From Nereocystis luetkeana (taxonomy: Eukaryota; Sar; Phaeophyceae; Laminariales; Laminariaceae), in the NCBI GenBank assembly GCA_031213475.1, contig JARUPZ010000009.1, positions 11,069,601 to 11,133,600 of the forward strand: DNA of 64,000 nt, read 5' to 3'. Both the position numbers and the translations under genes were made by a program. The notes under the pieces are model-generated. The model had not been told where the DNA came from. It did no database searches and was given only the letters and a program-made list of their open reading frames with translations. Below are positions 35,436 through 45,900 of the stretch, one piece after another. How positions within the stretch are numbered: the first letter of the stretch is position 1; every line of letters begins with the position of its first letter.

Positions 35436-36231
35436 GGCCGTTTCCTATGCGGTTCGATTTTTGCGCTTCAGATTTTGGCCCGATCGCATTTTCAGATGTG
35501 AAGTTGGCAAATCGAAACAGCCTTCCTACTACGCGGAAAAATCAGGTTTATTGTGTGTGTGTAGAGATTTGAGCAAACGCCGAGACCAACTGCTGTTTTT
35601 GTGGTTTGGCGCCTCGAAGAGACGCGCTGGGTGCGCTGCACTGCGCGTAGGACCCAAGTGTGCGAGCCAAGGCTGGCTGCCTCTGGTCTGGCGGTGAAGA
35701 GACGTGGCGAGTGCGCTAGAGCCACCTGTCTTGGTATTTTGGGTTCCATGTTGTGACTGACTGCTGCTTGCTGCTGCTGCTGTACAGCAGTGTACGTACA
35801 AGTACTCGTACGTATCCACGGAGAGGTGCGTGCCGAACGCCCTTCTCTTGGTTTCTAGGGCCGAGTCCGCGCCAGGTGACTGACGTCTGGCCACGGAGGG
35901 TCGTGCCGCCCGCCGCCCGAGCGTCGGGCGCCAAGTGACGCCGCTATACAGCTGTGTCAACTTCAAACTCATCGATCGTTCTGCTGCTGTTTGCCGTCAT
36001 GGATAACATCTTGGATTTAGAGAGCATGCCATTTTTCGATTTGACAATCTGATGACCCAGATCGTCGGATTTTGGGCCAAACTCCGACGACTTGGGTCAT
36101 CGGATTCTCGAATGGAAAAAAATCCGGTCAGATTTTGCATATTTCGACTGCATAAGCAGAGTCATTCGTTTTTAAGATCGAAAAATACAAATATGAAGCT
36201 CGAAATCGAACCGCATAGATAGGAAACAGCC
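35436..36231. mobile_element. Harbinger-like TIR element nested in copia 3' region, left copy
   Basis: Ends are inverted repeats of about 33 bp (GGCCGTTTCCTATGCGGTTC against GGCTGTTTCCTATCTATGCG, then TTCGATTT). Flanking triplets are TGA and CGA here, but the right-arm copy has a perfect TCA on both sides. The interior has a 30-bp imperfect hairpin (36046-36105) and no transposase-like frame. Presence in both arms means insertion predates the duplication. Confidence 0.75.
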
Positions 36232-36959
36232 CGACTCAAAAAATAAATCCTCGAATCAACACTCAAATCTTAAAACCAGTATTCAAATGCTCAAAACCAC
36301 AGCCTCTCTCTCTGTTGCAAACATATAAAAATATCGGAATCCAATGCCAGGTGAAACGGCATTCTTCTCGGACTCAGACAGGTAAAACGACATTTTCCGC
36401 GGAATTGATTCTAATATATCAGTGTCTGTTCAGTCCTACCAACCTTTCTCTCGATTTACTTACAACTGTCCAAACTTTCCCTCTTCATAACACATTTTCA
36501 TATGGACCGCACACGCCCCCAAGCGCTTCTTAGTATCTCTCCAGTCTCATCAAGAACCTAAATCACTACAATCATCAGAAAAATACGACAGGGGTAGTTA
36601 TGCCAACCAAGAAAAAAATAATCAAGTGAAGAAATGTAGTGCTATACATCACAAGGAACTGTTTGTTTTCCTCTGGACAAGAGTGTCCCCTTGTCCCCTA
36701 CTCCCGCCATAGATACGCAAATCGCAACGGTAATACGAGATAGCATAGATTTCCTCACTCAAAATTATGTCACGTTGAGACCACTCGGAAAACCCCAAAA
36801 ACTCTCGAAGTCCATTACGACAAGGAAAGACGGGAGTATCTTCGGAATATAGTTCCAACACATCTTCACTAAAACAAATATACATCTCGGAAAGAATGCT
36901 TCAAAGGTTCATCACAACATCCCGGTGATACCGAAAACCCGTGCTGTGGAGCGGTTGTG

Positions 36960-37568
36960 TTAAGAAGTCCGCTGCTCCTCCGACTGTACCTCGGTAATAA
37001 AAAACTTCCCCTTGAAAATAAGCTCTCGCAAAACGTGGTGTCGAGCGTCGACGTGCTTAGAATTCGAAATCCACGCTGGGGTTTGTGCCAGTTGCCTTGC
37101 CCCCTCGTTATGTTCAAAAAACGTATTGCATCGCTCCCCAAACGCCGGCAAAATGAACCTCCAAACGTAACGCAAGAACGTCGCTCCCTGGATAGTGTCC
37201 GCTAGTGCTACATATTCAGCCTCAGTGGTTGAGAGCGTAACGCATTTCTTCGTCCTGAAAACCAGCGCACTCACCTCAGCACACATGATAGCTCCACCTG
37301 AAACTGACCTCCTGTCAGCGGCTTTGTTGGCATAGTCCGCATCCGTAAACGCTACCAGTTCAAGTCGGCTACCCTTGTGAAACGTAATGCCGAAATCACT
37401 CGTATAAAAAACATACTCTAAAATACCGACCGCTGTCTCCCAGTGTACTTCCCTCGGCCTATTCGTGTACCTCGCTACCGCCCTCACCGCTTTCGCAAAA
37501 TCCGGTCGTGTCTGGTTCGCAAGCCACATCAAGCACCCCATCAATTCGCCGAAAGGCCAATCACCCAC
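36960..37568 (-). pseudogene. copia RNase H domain, left copy
   Basis: Copia-type hallmarks are present: a region GCLMWLANQTRPDFAKAV, catalytic Asp in AFTDADYANK, the SVSGGAI block, STTEAEYVALAD with the catalytic Glu, and a C-terminal SKHVDARHH-type segment. A 4-nt deletion relative to the right copy (near 36972) truncates the frame just before the ADFLT C-terminus. The domain sits in a different frame from the upstream RT. Confidence 0.85.
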
Positions 37569-38330
37569 GGGTTCCTTCTGGTCGAACGCTTCGAGCTGAC
37601 AACAGTCGAAAGCGGATTATTCCTCTCAAACCTAACACCAAACCTCGCCGCGGTCTTGTCAGCGAACGCCAGCTGCGAAATCGTAAAGTACCAGCATCCC
37701 AATCCCTCGAAAGCCAACAACCAGCATACCACCGCAACTCGCCCGGATTGTTCATCGGAACAAGGCTGTTCAGGTCTTCACAAAGCCAATCGCATCTAGC
37801 CTCGAGTCCTACAGTAAAAACATCATCCACATGAACCACTGTTACTATCGAGACCGAACCCGACACGACCAACCGCATGAGGCACGCATCAGCGGGTCTC
37901 TGCTCAAATCCTAGACTCTTCATGTGAGTGAAAAGGTGGTTGTGCCACGATCTCGACGCTTGCGTCAAGGCGTAGAGACTGCGGTTAAATCTGACGACCT
38001 TACCGGATATTTCGCCGCAGCCAGGGGGCAGTCGCATGAACACATCGTCATCCAAACTCGACTGCACGAACGCTTGCTCAGCATCAAAATAACACACATC
38101 CAAACCCAACTCGCATGCATATCACCCAACAGACAAAACCAAGACGCTGCAGGCATCGGAGCACAAGTCTCAAAGAAATCAATACCCTCACGCTGCTCGA
38201 AACCCCGTGCCACCAGCCTTGCTTTCGTCCGCACCAAATCACCATGCTCGATGGATTTCCAGGCGAACATCCATTTCGCCGAGATGACGCTGGGCCCCTC
38301 TGGTTTCTACGTCGCTCCTGACCTCCTCGC
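37561..38330 (-). pseudogene. copia reverse transcriptase, left copy
   Basis: The N-terminal part (SAKWMFAWKSIEHG, then KARLVARGFEQREGIDFFE) and the C-terminal part (GLDVCYFDAEQAFVQS, SLYALTQASRSWHNH, and HVDD in place of YVDD) lie in different frames. The shift is near 38110 and a stop precedes the N-terminal segment. The catalytic HVDDV segment is present at about 37830. The shift and the stop occur identically in the right copy. Confidence 0.88.
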
Positions 38331-38347
38331 GTCCGCCAGTCCATGAT

Positions 38348-38684
38348 CCCGGTGGCTTGGTAGGTGGTCCGCGTGCCTATCAAGATCCTTTTCGGGGGTT
38401 CAAGTCTCACCGAGTGCATGCTCGTAGGGATTTTTCCTTGCCAAAAAGAAATTGCTTAGCGGAAAGCGCGAGAGCGTGAGTTAGATACATTCGATGAAAT
38501 TCGACGAGCATTGGCAATGCTGAATCCTATGCGCGACAAATAAAAGAAGGCACGTAGCGGGAGGGAGAAGGGGGGACACCTGTGACCACGGCTTGTCAAG
38601 AGCTCTTCGAGCGTAAAAACTCCCACGAGTATGGCTGGAAAGTAAAAATTGATGTTGAAAAAATATATTAAAAAATTCAATCCT
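38348..38684 (+). mobile_element. tRNA-derived SINE, copy 2, antisense inside copia
   Basis: The head starts CCCGGTGG with an A-box-like TGGCTTGGTAGG and a B box GGTTCAAGTCT. A short AAAAAG stretch and the conserved body follow: GAGAGCGTG, ACATTCGATG, ATTCGACGAG, GGCACGTAGCGGGA. The tail is A-rich (ending AATATATTAAAAAATT). It separates the integrase-side linker from the RT N-terminus. It is the family member that best defines the SINE, because insertion into a coding element gives approximate boundaries. I could not identify a target duplication. Confidence 0.72.
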
Positions 38685-39567
38685 TGTCTATCGCCTGCCT
38701 CTTGACGATCGAATACCCGTCCACACACGCTACAGCATACGAGTTCGGCGTCGAACGCTCGCTTGCCGGGTGTGTGGGAAGGGGAGGATTCTCGCGCGGT
38801 GGGGCTTGGTCGAAAGCTACATGGCCTATACCTTCCCGCGCTGCAATCAGCGACAGCAGCCAATGCTCCATAGACTCGCGGTTCAGCGCGGTCTCCCATC
38901 TTGTCCGCCCCCTCAGAACGTCACCTTCCTCCGGGTGTCGTCCCGCTTCCCCCACTGTCCGACCACCCCGCACGCCGCCACCATCCTCCTGGTGTCGTGC
39001 AGTCTCCCTGGTCCGCCCCTCCTGCACGCCGCCACCACGCTCCTGGTGTCGTGCAGTCTCCCCCTTGGTACCCCCCCTCAGCACGTCGCCATCCTCCGGG
39101 TCCGGGGTGTACGAGCCCAGTCCCTGGGCAGCACGCTGCAAAAGCTGTGGCTGCGGTGACGTCTGCGGCGGCAACGGCGGTAACCTCGGCGGCGACGGTG
39201 GCGGCGGTGGCGGCGGTGGCGGCGGCGGTAGCGGCGGTGATAACGGCGGTAGCGGCGGAAGCATTGGGGATGGGGACAGTAATCCGGGCCATACGTCGGG
39301 GCCTCCCAGAGGCTCCGGCGTGTCCGGGGGCGATGGTGACGGCGTCATCGGCGGCGCGGAGCTCTCCTCCTCCGAAGGAAGTAACCCACCAAACGGTTTC
39401 CTCGGGTACTCCCGAGTGATGTCGCTGGAAAACGACCTCCGGCCAGACGCCAGCAGAATCTTTCTGCAGTCAGCTCCGTGGTGGTGGCAGCCGTTGAGGT
39501 ATAAACAAGCTTCCGCCTTTGGCTCGGTCTTCAAGGTCCTCCTGACGTGGTGGAAACCTGGCTTCAA
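38677..39567 (-). pseudogene. copia integrase C-terminal linker with proline tract and 18-19-aa repeats, left copy
   Basis: A 296-codon open stretch. After a KTEPKAEACLYL-like zone it has a Pro-rich tract encoded by a CCG-type microsatellite, longer here than in the right arm (run of 11 Pro against 8). Then come four imperfect repeats of 18-19 residues built on (G)DVLRGGTKGETARHQE / GGGVQEGRTRETARHQE. The copia linker between integrase and RT is variable and this fits. The frame ends where the SINE begins. Confidence 0.65.
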
Positions 39568-39594
39568 AAACGGGAGCAGCCGCGCAAACGGTGC

Positions 39595-40329
39595 TCACCC
39601 GTAGCATTTGCGGTACGGCGAGCTCCTTTCCGGCTTGTCCCTCACCCTTACCGTCATGTTGAAGACGTCGCTCGCGTACATGCAGGACTCAACCCAGAGG
39701 GGCTGCGTCGCCTGCATTGTTGCATCGCCGAGCAGGTGGCGGGCCTCCTGGCGGGACGCTATTAAAAGCTCTAGCGTTATCGCAATCTGCCGCTCGACCA
39801 CGCCGCCATGCTTCGGAGAATCGACGGGCGTGTGCTGGCGGCAGATACCTTGATGGTTGAGCAACTCCACGAAATCCGCCTTGGTGAACGCGGTGCCGTT
39901 GTTGAAGCGAAGGCACCCCACGATGGATGAAACACCCTTGGCGTTGATGTCGGCCAGAATACCAGCGAAGACGTTCGGGACGTCGGATTTCCGCTTCAAG
40001 AAATACGGCCATCCCTAGTCGCGAGTAGTCGCCGACGATTATCATTATGTGCTGTGCACCGTCAGCAGACGTCGAATGCTGTCCCGACAGATCCACGAAC
40101 AGACGCTCCAGAGGCCTGGTGGCGGGGCATTCGGTCGTCCACGGCACCGCCATCCTCCTCCCCTTCGCCTCAGAACACCCAGCACACGAAACAAACTCCC
40201 TAAAAACGTTAATGCCCATCTGGCGTGCCGCCTAACAGAAAGTGCCAGCATGGGAGTGGGCAAGGGAAACGTGAAGGTCTTAAATATCAATCCTCCGCAT
40301 TTTTCCGGGGGCCAAAACAGCGGCAGCAA
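39595..40329 (-). pseudogene. copia integrase, left copy
   Basis: The zinc-binding part has His residues in the ...HVSLAHSHAGT-type stretch near 40250 and CAGC at the end of the HHCC motif. The core has LFVDLSGQ (first Asp), then a frameshift near 40005 after GMAVFLE, then GCLRFNNGTAF, where the second catalytic Asp of the usual DNG is Asn, then HGGVVER with the Glu. Frameshift and Asn are both shared with the right copy. Confidence 0.87.
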
Positions 40330-40639
40330 TCGGGGTCTGCATAGTCCGCGTGGCGACTACGTGTGAACCCGCCTTCCTACGCGTGGGGGACAATTTCACA
40401 CCCAACATGTGCGCTCCCTGAGTATCCAGTGTCACGGGGAATTTCAGCGTTACTGCGTGAAGCGAACACAGGTTCAAGCAAACACCGGGCAAAGGTGCTA
40501 CTTCTAAATGCCTAACTCGATCATCACACTGAGAACTGCGCGTCACCATCGGAATATGCCCAAGGTACTCGACCTTTAGTGACCTCATGTCACCGACGAC
40601 CGAGCTACACGTTTCGGGGGGAAGGGGGTAACAGCCCAC

Positions 40640-40720
40640 CATGCCAAAAGGGGTTACCAGTTACGTGAAAGGTTGCTCCCGAATCGGCTAGCCACAATTC
40701 CCTCCCACTAACCCAAAGCA
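40640..40720 (-). pseudogene. copia protease active-site segment, left copy
   Basis: The minus strand reads ELWLADSGATFHVTGNP, with the aspartic protease signature DSGA encoded at 40674-40685. It is open here; the right copy has a nonsense change four codons before DSGA. Confidence 0.75.
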
Positions 40721-40990
40721 AAATCGTCGCTAAACGTACTCTTGCCTCGGTGCACAAACAGCGCGGTGAGGAGGTGCGGGTCGAACGTAGGCGTAGGGTT
40801 GCCGTAGTTCGCTGGGCCAGGGAAAGGGGAGGTGCTCTAGGAGGGTTGTTGGGACTAGGAAGCTACGGCTGAGGTATATACACCACTGCCGTAGGGTGTC
40901 TTCTGCTGCCAGCCACCTCCGTCGTACATTTGTTGAAGGGGTTCAGGAGCAGCAGCACTCGGGACAACGATGTTCATCTGCGGTGGGGCT

Positions 40991-41040
40991 ACCGGGCTAG
41001 CTGCTACGTAGTGGCCCGGTTTACCACACCGGAAGCAGAC
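40991..41040 (-). pseudogene. gag zinc knuckle, left copy (last Cys lost)
   Basis: It reads VCFRCGKPGHYVAAS. This is C-X2-C-X4-H-X4 followed by Ser (AGC) instead of Cys. The right copy keeps Cys but has Gln instead of His. Confidence 0.8.
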
Positions 41041-41249
41041 CCCCGTGCGCCCCGATTACTTATTGCTCGGTGGGAGACCCCAGCCTGCCGGAGTCATAGC
41101 GGGCGGCGGAGTCATAGTCCCTGGTGATAGCTCGGTATGTACCCGACCCAGGGGCGGGACCGCCCTACCTGTGCCGAAGGGGTCGGGACCGGAGGCACCC
41201 TAACGGTACCTGCAGGCCACGGCATCCCAACGCCATTTGGGGCCGGATA

Positions 41250-42529
41250 TTCCCCCCGTCGAAGCTCCTCCCCGGTTGCCATCATGCTGACTAGGACGAT
41301 GCTGCTTCTGCTGCAGGGGCTGCTGCTGCTGATACTGCTGCTGTTGAGGCTACTGCTGCAGGGGTTTCTGCTGATACTGCTACTGCTGCTGGGGCTGCTG
41401 CTGATGCTGCTGGGGCTGCTGGGGCTGCTGCTCGTATTGCTGCTGCTGCTGCTGCTGCTGCCCACCCTTGAACCTCTCGTCTCTCCTGTCCCTCCCTTCC
41501 TTTCCGGGACCCGCACCTCCACCACCGGCAGGCTACGCACCTCCGGCGTACAACGCATGCTGGTCTACCACTCCCTGCACGCCCAACGCCTTGGAAACCA
41601 TATCCTTGTCTGCCCTGTTGTTTGCATACGCGTAACGGATGATCTCATCGATCTCGGGACGGGGGATGGACGGGAGCGAGAGGATTGACGTACTTTGTAT
41701 GATGTACAAGGACGAAAGGTTCGTCACTATATGTAGGTTCACTTCCTCCACACTCTTGCCACAGGCAAGCATAGCCAGCTCATCCGCTGCAGTGTCTACC
41801 CTACCTAGGAACTGCAGGGGTTTTTCGTCGTTGGCCATTCTGTTGTCCCGAACTCTCGCTGTAGCCTATACGTGGCAGGTATTGTCCTTCGCATGTATTC
41901 GTCTTCCAGTTCTTCACAATCACCACTCGGCGACATTGCTTTCTGCATTCTAAACTTCTCCATCGCGTAGCCAGTCACCGATTCCATCATCTATCCATAG
42001 ACTAGTCGTGCATCCCCAACCCCTTGAGGAGAGTGCCTTGATTCTAGCTCCTCCTCCGACACCCTCACGTCATCAACCATAGCAGAGTTTGATGTGTTAA
42101 ATACATGAAGGCACCTCAGGGGTGACAGGTACGATTCAAACTTACTGCGCTATATCCTAAAGTGGGTTTCAAGGTTAGAGAACTTTGGGGATCTCGACTG
42201 GGATAAACTAGGTCGATATAAAGAAGTAGTTGGTGACAAGCCTGAATGGGCTTCCAGCCTAGGTGTCGGCACCGTCGACGCTGCTTGTCTCCTCGCAGCT
42301 GCTTGTCCTCTCGCCCCCCCAACGGACGCCCCCCCGTTCCTTCTCGCAGCGGGTCCCTCTCGGCGCCCTGCCTCTGCTCCTTCACTATCATTTCCAGGAC
42401 CTCAATCTTCCCTCGCATATTGAGCATCTTCTCACTTACCACCCTCGCTTCCTGACTAGACATGCCATCTGAACCAGACATGTCGTAAGGTTCCCACCTC
42501 TCTAGGTTGGCCTTGGCTACGCTTGCCAA
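41250..42529 (-). pseudogene. copia gag, left copy
   Basis: Gag is split over several frames: an N-terminal part at 42529-42116, MMESVTGYAMEKF to LQREFG (41990-41820), then MANDEKPLQFL, EEVNLHIVTNLSS, RPEIDEII (41838-41533). The middle resembles UBN2-type copia Gag. A Gln-rich CAG tract follows (about 41450-41290), with two in-frame TAG codons shared by both arms, leading into the zinc knuckle. Gag would form the particle around element RNA. Confidence 0.75.
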
Positions 42530-42556
42530 TAGAAGATCACCGGTTCACTAGTGTGA

Positions 42557-42837
42557 TGATTGATCTCTAAAGGTATAGACGCAGCTGGCACGGGAATGCG
42601 CGGTTGACTCCAGACAATAACACGGAACTCCTCTTTTATATTATATATCCGAGCTGTCGCGTGACAGCCGATGGCGAAGCAGGCACGTGATTATCCATGA
42701 CTTTACCGGCGCAACAAATCTCCCGTTGGTCCCGCAGATTATCCGCCAAAAGCTACCGTGCTTATAATCCCACATAATTTTATGTAACTCCCTAATGTTA
42801 GACGGAACATCTCCGTTGTGTTTCTTGAGCACTATCA
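42557..42837 (-). repeat. 5' LTR of left copia element
   Basis: Begins TGATAGTGCTCAAG and ends GATCAATCA on the minus strand (TG...CA). Its outer end is the inner edge of the inverted duplication. It lacks the 20-bp deletion found in the right-arm 5' LTR. Confidence 0.85.
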
Positions 42838-43021
42838 TTACCTCGTAGTTTCATAGGAACTACTATTGATACTCAATTTTAGTACAACTCGATTTTATTT
42901 TATTAATTTCGTGATTCGTGGTGGGAATGGATGGGAACAGACGACCACGAAGGAGTGTATCTCGCAGGGGAAGAGGCACGTTGTGTCCGCCGGAGGCCAT
43001 AATTTCGCGGGAGAGATTTTA

Positions 43022-43285
43022 TCGGCGGGACGGGACGGTAATTGTCCGGTGTCACGGCGGGACGGGACGGTAATGGTTCGGTGTCACGGCGGGACGGGAC
43101 GGTAATTGTTCGATGTCACGGCGGGACGGGACGGTAATCTTCAACGGGAGAGATTTTATCGGCGGGACGAGACGGTATGTGACAACGGTCAGGGATTTTG
43201 CCCGCGGGACGCGACGGCGGGAACATTTAGACGGCAGTTTTACCGCTCCGTCCGGTCCCGTCCCGCCGTTACCGTTCCGCTTATA
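43022..43285. repeat. 32-bp GC-rich minisatellite with an inverted terminal unit
   Basis: Four near-identical 32-bp units share GGCGGGACGGGACGGTAAT and GTGTCAC (about 43022-43140). Degenerate units follow near 43161, and an inverted copy (GTCCCGTCCCGCCGTTACCG) lies at about 43255-43275. Confidence 0.85.
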
Positions 43286-43760
43286 TACCGTGATAAGCCT
43301 TGATAGCAGGCTCCTGGGTTGTGTTTTGTGCTTGTTTTTAGAATGTAACTGATTTCGGCCGGAAAGTGGCCAGGTATACCTGATTTTGGCAAAAAAAACT
43401 ATAAAAAAGTTCGGACCGCCTCGTGCCGGTCTTCATTTGTCTTATGATGACCCCTCGTGATGCGTATATGAATATAACATAGAAACCATTTCTAAATACG
43501 TACCGGTATCTACCAAACACGTTTGTGTGGTTTTCAAGCATACGCTTGAAGTATTACCCAATTCAATACACATAGAGAAAAAGTGTCTACAACACACGAT
43601 GTCTGAAACTCAGGATAGAACGTACTCGTCCTGGCTTCTTTCACTCGGAGACAGAAAAATCGAATACGTCCGTAAACAGTACCAGGTACCTGGTAAGGAT
43701 TAATGAACTGGGAATTACACTCAGTAAGTATTTTATAACTTGGAATTTGACTATCAATAG

Positions 43761-44285
43761 GTGGTTTTCTTGGCCAACGAAGTACAAGAGGATAAGCGTG
43801 ATAATAATGAAGTACGAGTACGAAAATATATTTTTCACACATCAGTCGGCAGGAGTTCATTCACCCAAGAAGCACAAAAAAGAGATAGGTGGATGACACA
43901 AAAAATGAGATATGTGGACGAAAACGAAAACAATCTACGTCGAAAATTCAAAACCAAAATAATAAAAAAAAGGGCAGGGAGGAAAAACGAGCAATATAAT
44001 CGGGAAAGAAAACGCACAAGAAAATACGCAGTTTTCCGCGGATTTCAGCGCCAGAGGGTATTGAACAGAGACAAAAAACACATGCGGTCAACAAACCCGA
44101 CCAACTACGAACAACAAATGGTTAAGGGTACACACACTTGTGGAATAAGCACGCCAAACCGTCCCTTGGCCGTGCAATACAATGCAATATCTATTCAGAA
44201 ATGCCTTGTCGTCATAATTTCTGGGGCGTGGCAGGGAGAACTTATTATCCTTGGGCCTGTGTTACGGCAACATGCTATCCCCTGA
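43761..44285 (+). other. charged open frame, probably not a gene
   Basis: 174 codons, AT-rich, Lys/Arg/Glu-rich (for example RRKFKTKIIKKRAGRKNEQ). There is no motif, no splice context and no repeat match. It could be chance or a remnant. Confidence 0.2.
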
Positions 44286-44357
44286 GTATCTCTACCACCC
44301 TATGGTACCCACTCTGTCTCACGACTCTGATACCGATCTGGTTCCTAACTACTGGTA

Positions 44358-44462
44358 TTACGGGGAAGCATAGTTAATAGGACCTATGGCTTACATAAAA
44401 ACCTATATATTCGACCATTTTTACCAACAATATTTGGTCCTATTAACTATGGTCCCACGTAA
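44358..44462. mobile_element. 105-bp MITE family A, copy 4
   Basis: TA flanks both ends (44356-44357 and 44463-44464). Its interior is closest to copy 3 (34236), including TAGTTAATAGGACCTATGG and ACATAAAAACCTATATATT. Confidence 0.92.
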
Positions 44463-45900
44463 TAGTATGACCCACACTTGCCTTGGATGATCAAACGTCC
44501 GAATGACACCCTCATGTTCGACTCTCCCGATCAAACTCATGCAACGAAACCTCAATTCCGGAAGCCTGGCTAATGGTGCCTCCCCTCCTCCCCACCCCCG
44601 TACGAACAACGTTAGGGAGGGTGGGGAGGCAGAAGAAAGACACAACGCTCTGGCTTGACTGATCTCTCCAAAATTCACCTCACGTCTGCCCCCGCTCGCA
44701 ACAGGTATCTCGTGCGTAGTCATGATGTTTTTTTTTTGCTGTGGCGGAGTGAAGTTGCTCCCCTCGGTCAGGTACTTTCATCGCAGCTACCCACAACCCC
44801 CTAGGCATCTCGATCACCCTCTGTCACGATGTGTGAAGATGGCCGGGTTCATAGCTGGTATGTTCCACGTCTATTTTGGATGACCAAGCCTGTAAAATAG
44901 CACTGTCGTTTTCGATCTGCAATCACCGAGGGGATGAGAGACTCCCGTTTCATGTATTATGACTCTTCGTTTGCCGTACACCGCTCCTCCCCCCAGTTTT
45001 CTCTCTTTCGCCATCTTCGCTACTGCCAGTTTGTGTGACACCGATGGAGGGTCGTCGACGTTATTACCCGCGTACGCATTAAGGAACGTCCAATTCTTAT
45101 GCCTTTGAATCCCTTCTACCTATGTGTCTCCCGCGGCCACAAATGTGGCTGCTCCTCTGATACGCAACAATTACGGGGCGAATTCACCGGCATTCCGACC
45201 TATCTTCGCGGCTGCCGACTTGATTGTTAGACGATCACGACCGTACCTCACCAATCTTACAGCTTTACCACAGCGGTACGCGCACAGGAGGTCGTGGTCG
45301 ACAACGCCAGGAAAAAATAATGTCAAATTTCACTATAGGGCAACGTTCCCGCCGTCCGCCCTACGATATAACCTCGGTCCGCGAACTTCGTTCCGGATCT
45401 GCGCACGTACGCTTCCAATCCGTCACGCGTCCCTTCTATTCCCCTTTTTGCCGGCCTATTGTCATGGCGCGTTTCCCTGATACGTGCCGTTGTCGTACCT
45501 AGAATTATCCCGCGTCAAAAAGTCCACGGAGTGCCTTACCGGGGAATCGACGCCTTACAATTCGTCCAATCGCGTCACCACGAAGTAACTCAGACATCAA
45601 GACGGTACAAAAGAAAACTTCCCTTACGGTCCTCGTTAGGCAAGGTGCGTTTCCATCGTGAGCACCATGCTGGGTGGTATCGGTAGACGAACACTACGTG
45701 CGATCGCGCCGAGCACACACTAGACGACGGGAGCCGTAACAGGTAGCCCCAGTCTGACCCGCCTATCGACGGAAATACTAAGATACCGCGAGTTCTCCAG
45801 AAATCGTGTTTTTTGTTATTTTTCTTCTGACGTATATCACCAAGAGGCAGACTCGCTCGAAACCCAAGATTTGCAGTTGTCTGGATCACTCGGCGCCAAG
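44463..45900. other. no gene recognised; may include the 3' part of a decayed retroelement
   Basis: Plus-strand frames exist but have no motifs. If 45900-47300 is a minus-strand pol remnant, its downstream part would fall here. Confidence 0.3.

Larger units (their letters stand above)
32089..42837 (+). repeat. left arm of a giant inverted duplication
   Basis: It is the reverse complement of 53451-64000. Paired coordinates sum to about 96.1-96.3 kb throughout. Identity is about 95-98% in the stretches compared by eye. The inner edge coincides with the outer end of the 5' LTR (42837 paired with 53451). The outer edge is unknown because the partner runs off the window. The arm contains a gene fragment, a triplet-rich array, the complete degenerate copia element and all its nested insertions. 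It also holds a 105-bp MITE that the other arm lacks. Confidence 0.93.
35001..42837 (-). mobile_element. degenerate Ty1/copia LTR retrotransposon, left copy
   Basis: Order on the minus strand: 5' LTR (42837-42557), gag, CCHC knuckle, DSGA protease, integrase, RT, RNase H, 3' LTR (35291-35001). Integrase before RT defines the copia superfamily. The coding region is broken by several frameshifts and stops, so it is not autonomous. A SINE (38348-38684) and a Harbinger-like element (35436-36231) are nested inside. No target-site duplication is visible. The two LTRs differ by roughly 15%, indicating an old insertion. A G-rich polypurine tract (GCAGGGGGGATA on the minus strand) abuts the 3' LTR. 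Confidence 0.92.

Noticed and set aside
35529..35972. A 147-codon minus-strand protein between RNase H and the 3' LTR (possible env-like or accessory gene)
   Set aside because: It lies inside the nested Harbinger-like element, matches no domain, and is not consistently maintained between the two arms.
38684..39604. A 306-codon Gly/Ser-rich plus-strand protein
   Set aside because: It is the antisense shadow of the Pro-rich copia linker; GGC runs on one strand are the CCG runs of the other.
41290..41450. TAG in the CAG-rich gag tract as evidence of a variant genetic code (TAG = Gln)
   Set aside because: Both TAGs sit in a degenerate element with several frameshifts. Intact host genes in the window end normally, and simple CAG-to-TAG mutation explains them.
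43761..44285. A 174-codon basic protein gene
   Set aside because: AT-rich Lys/Arg composition without motif, splice signals or repeat match; chance is more likely.
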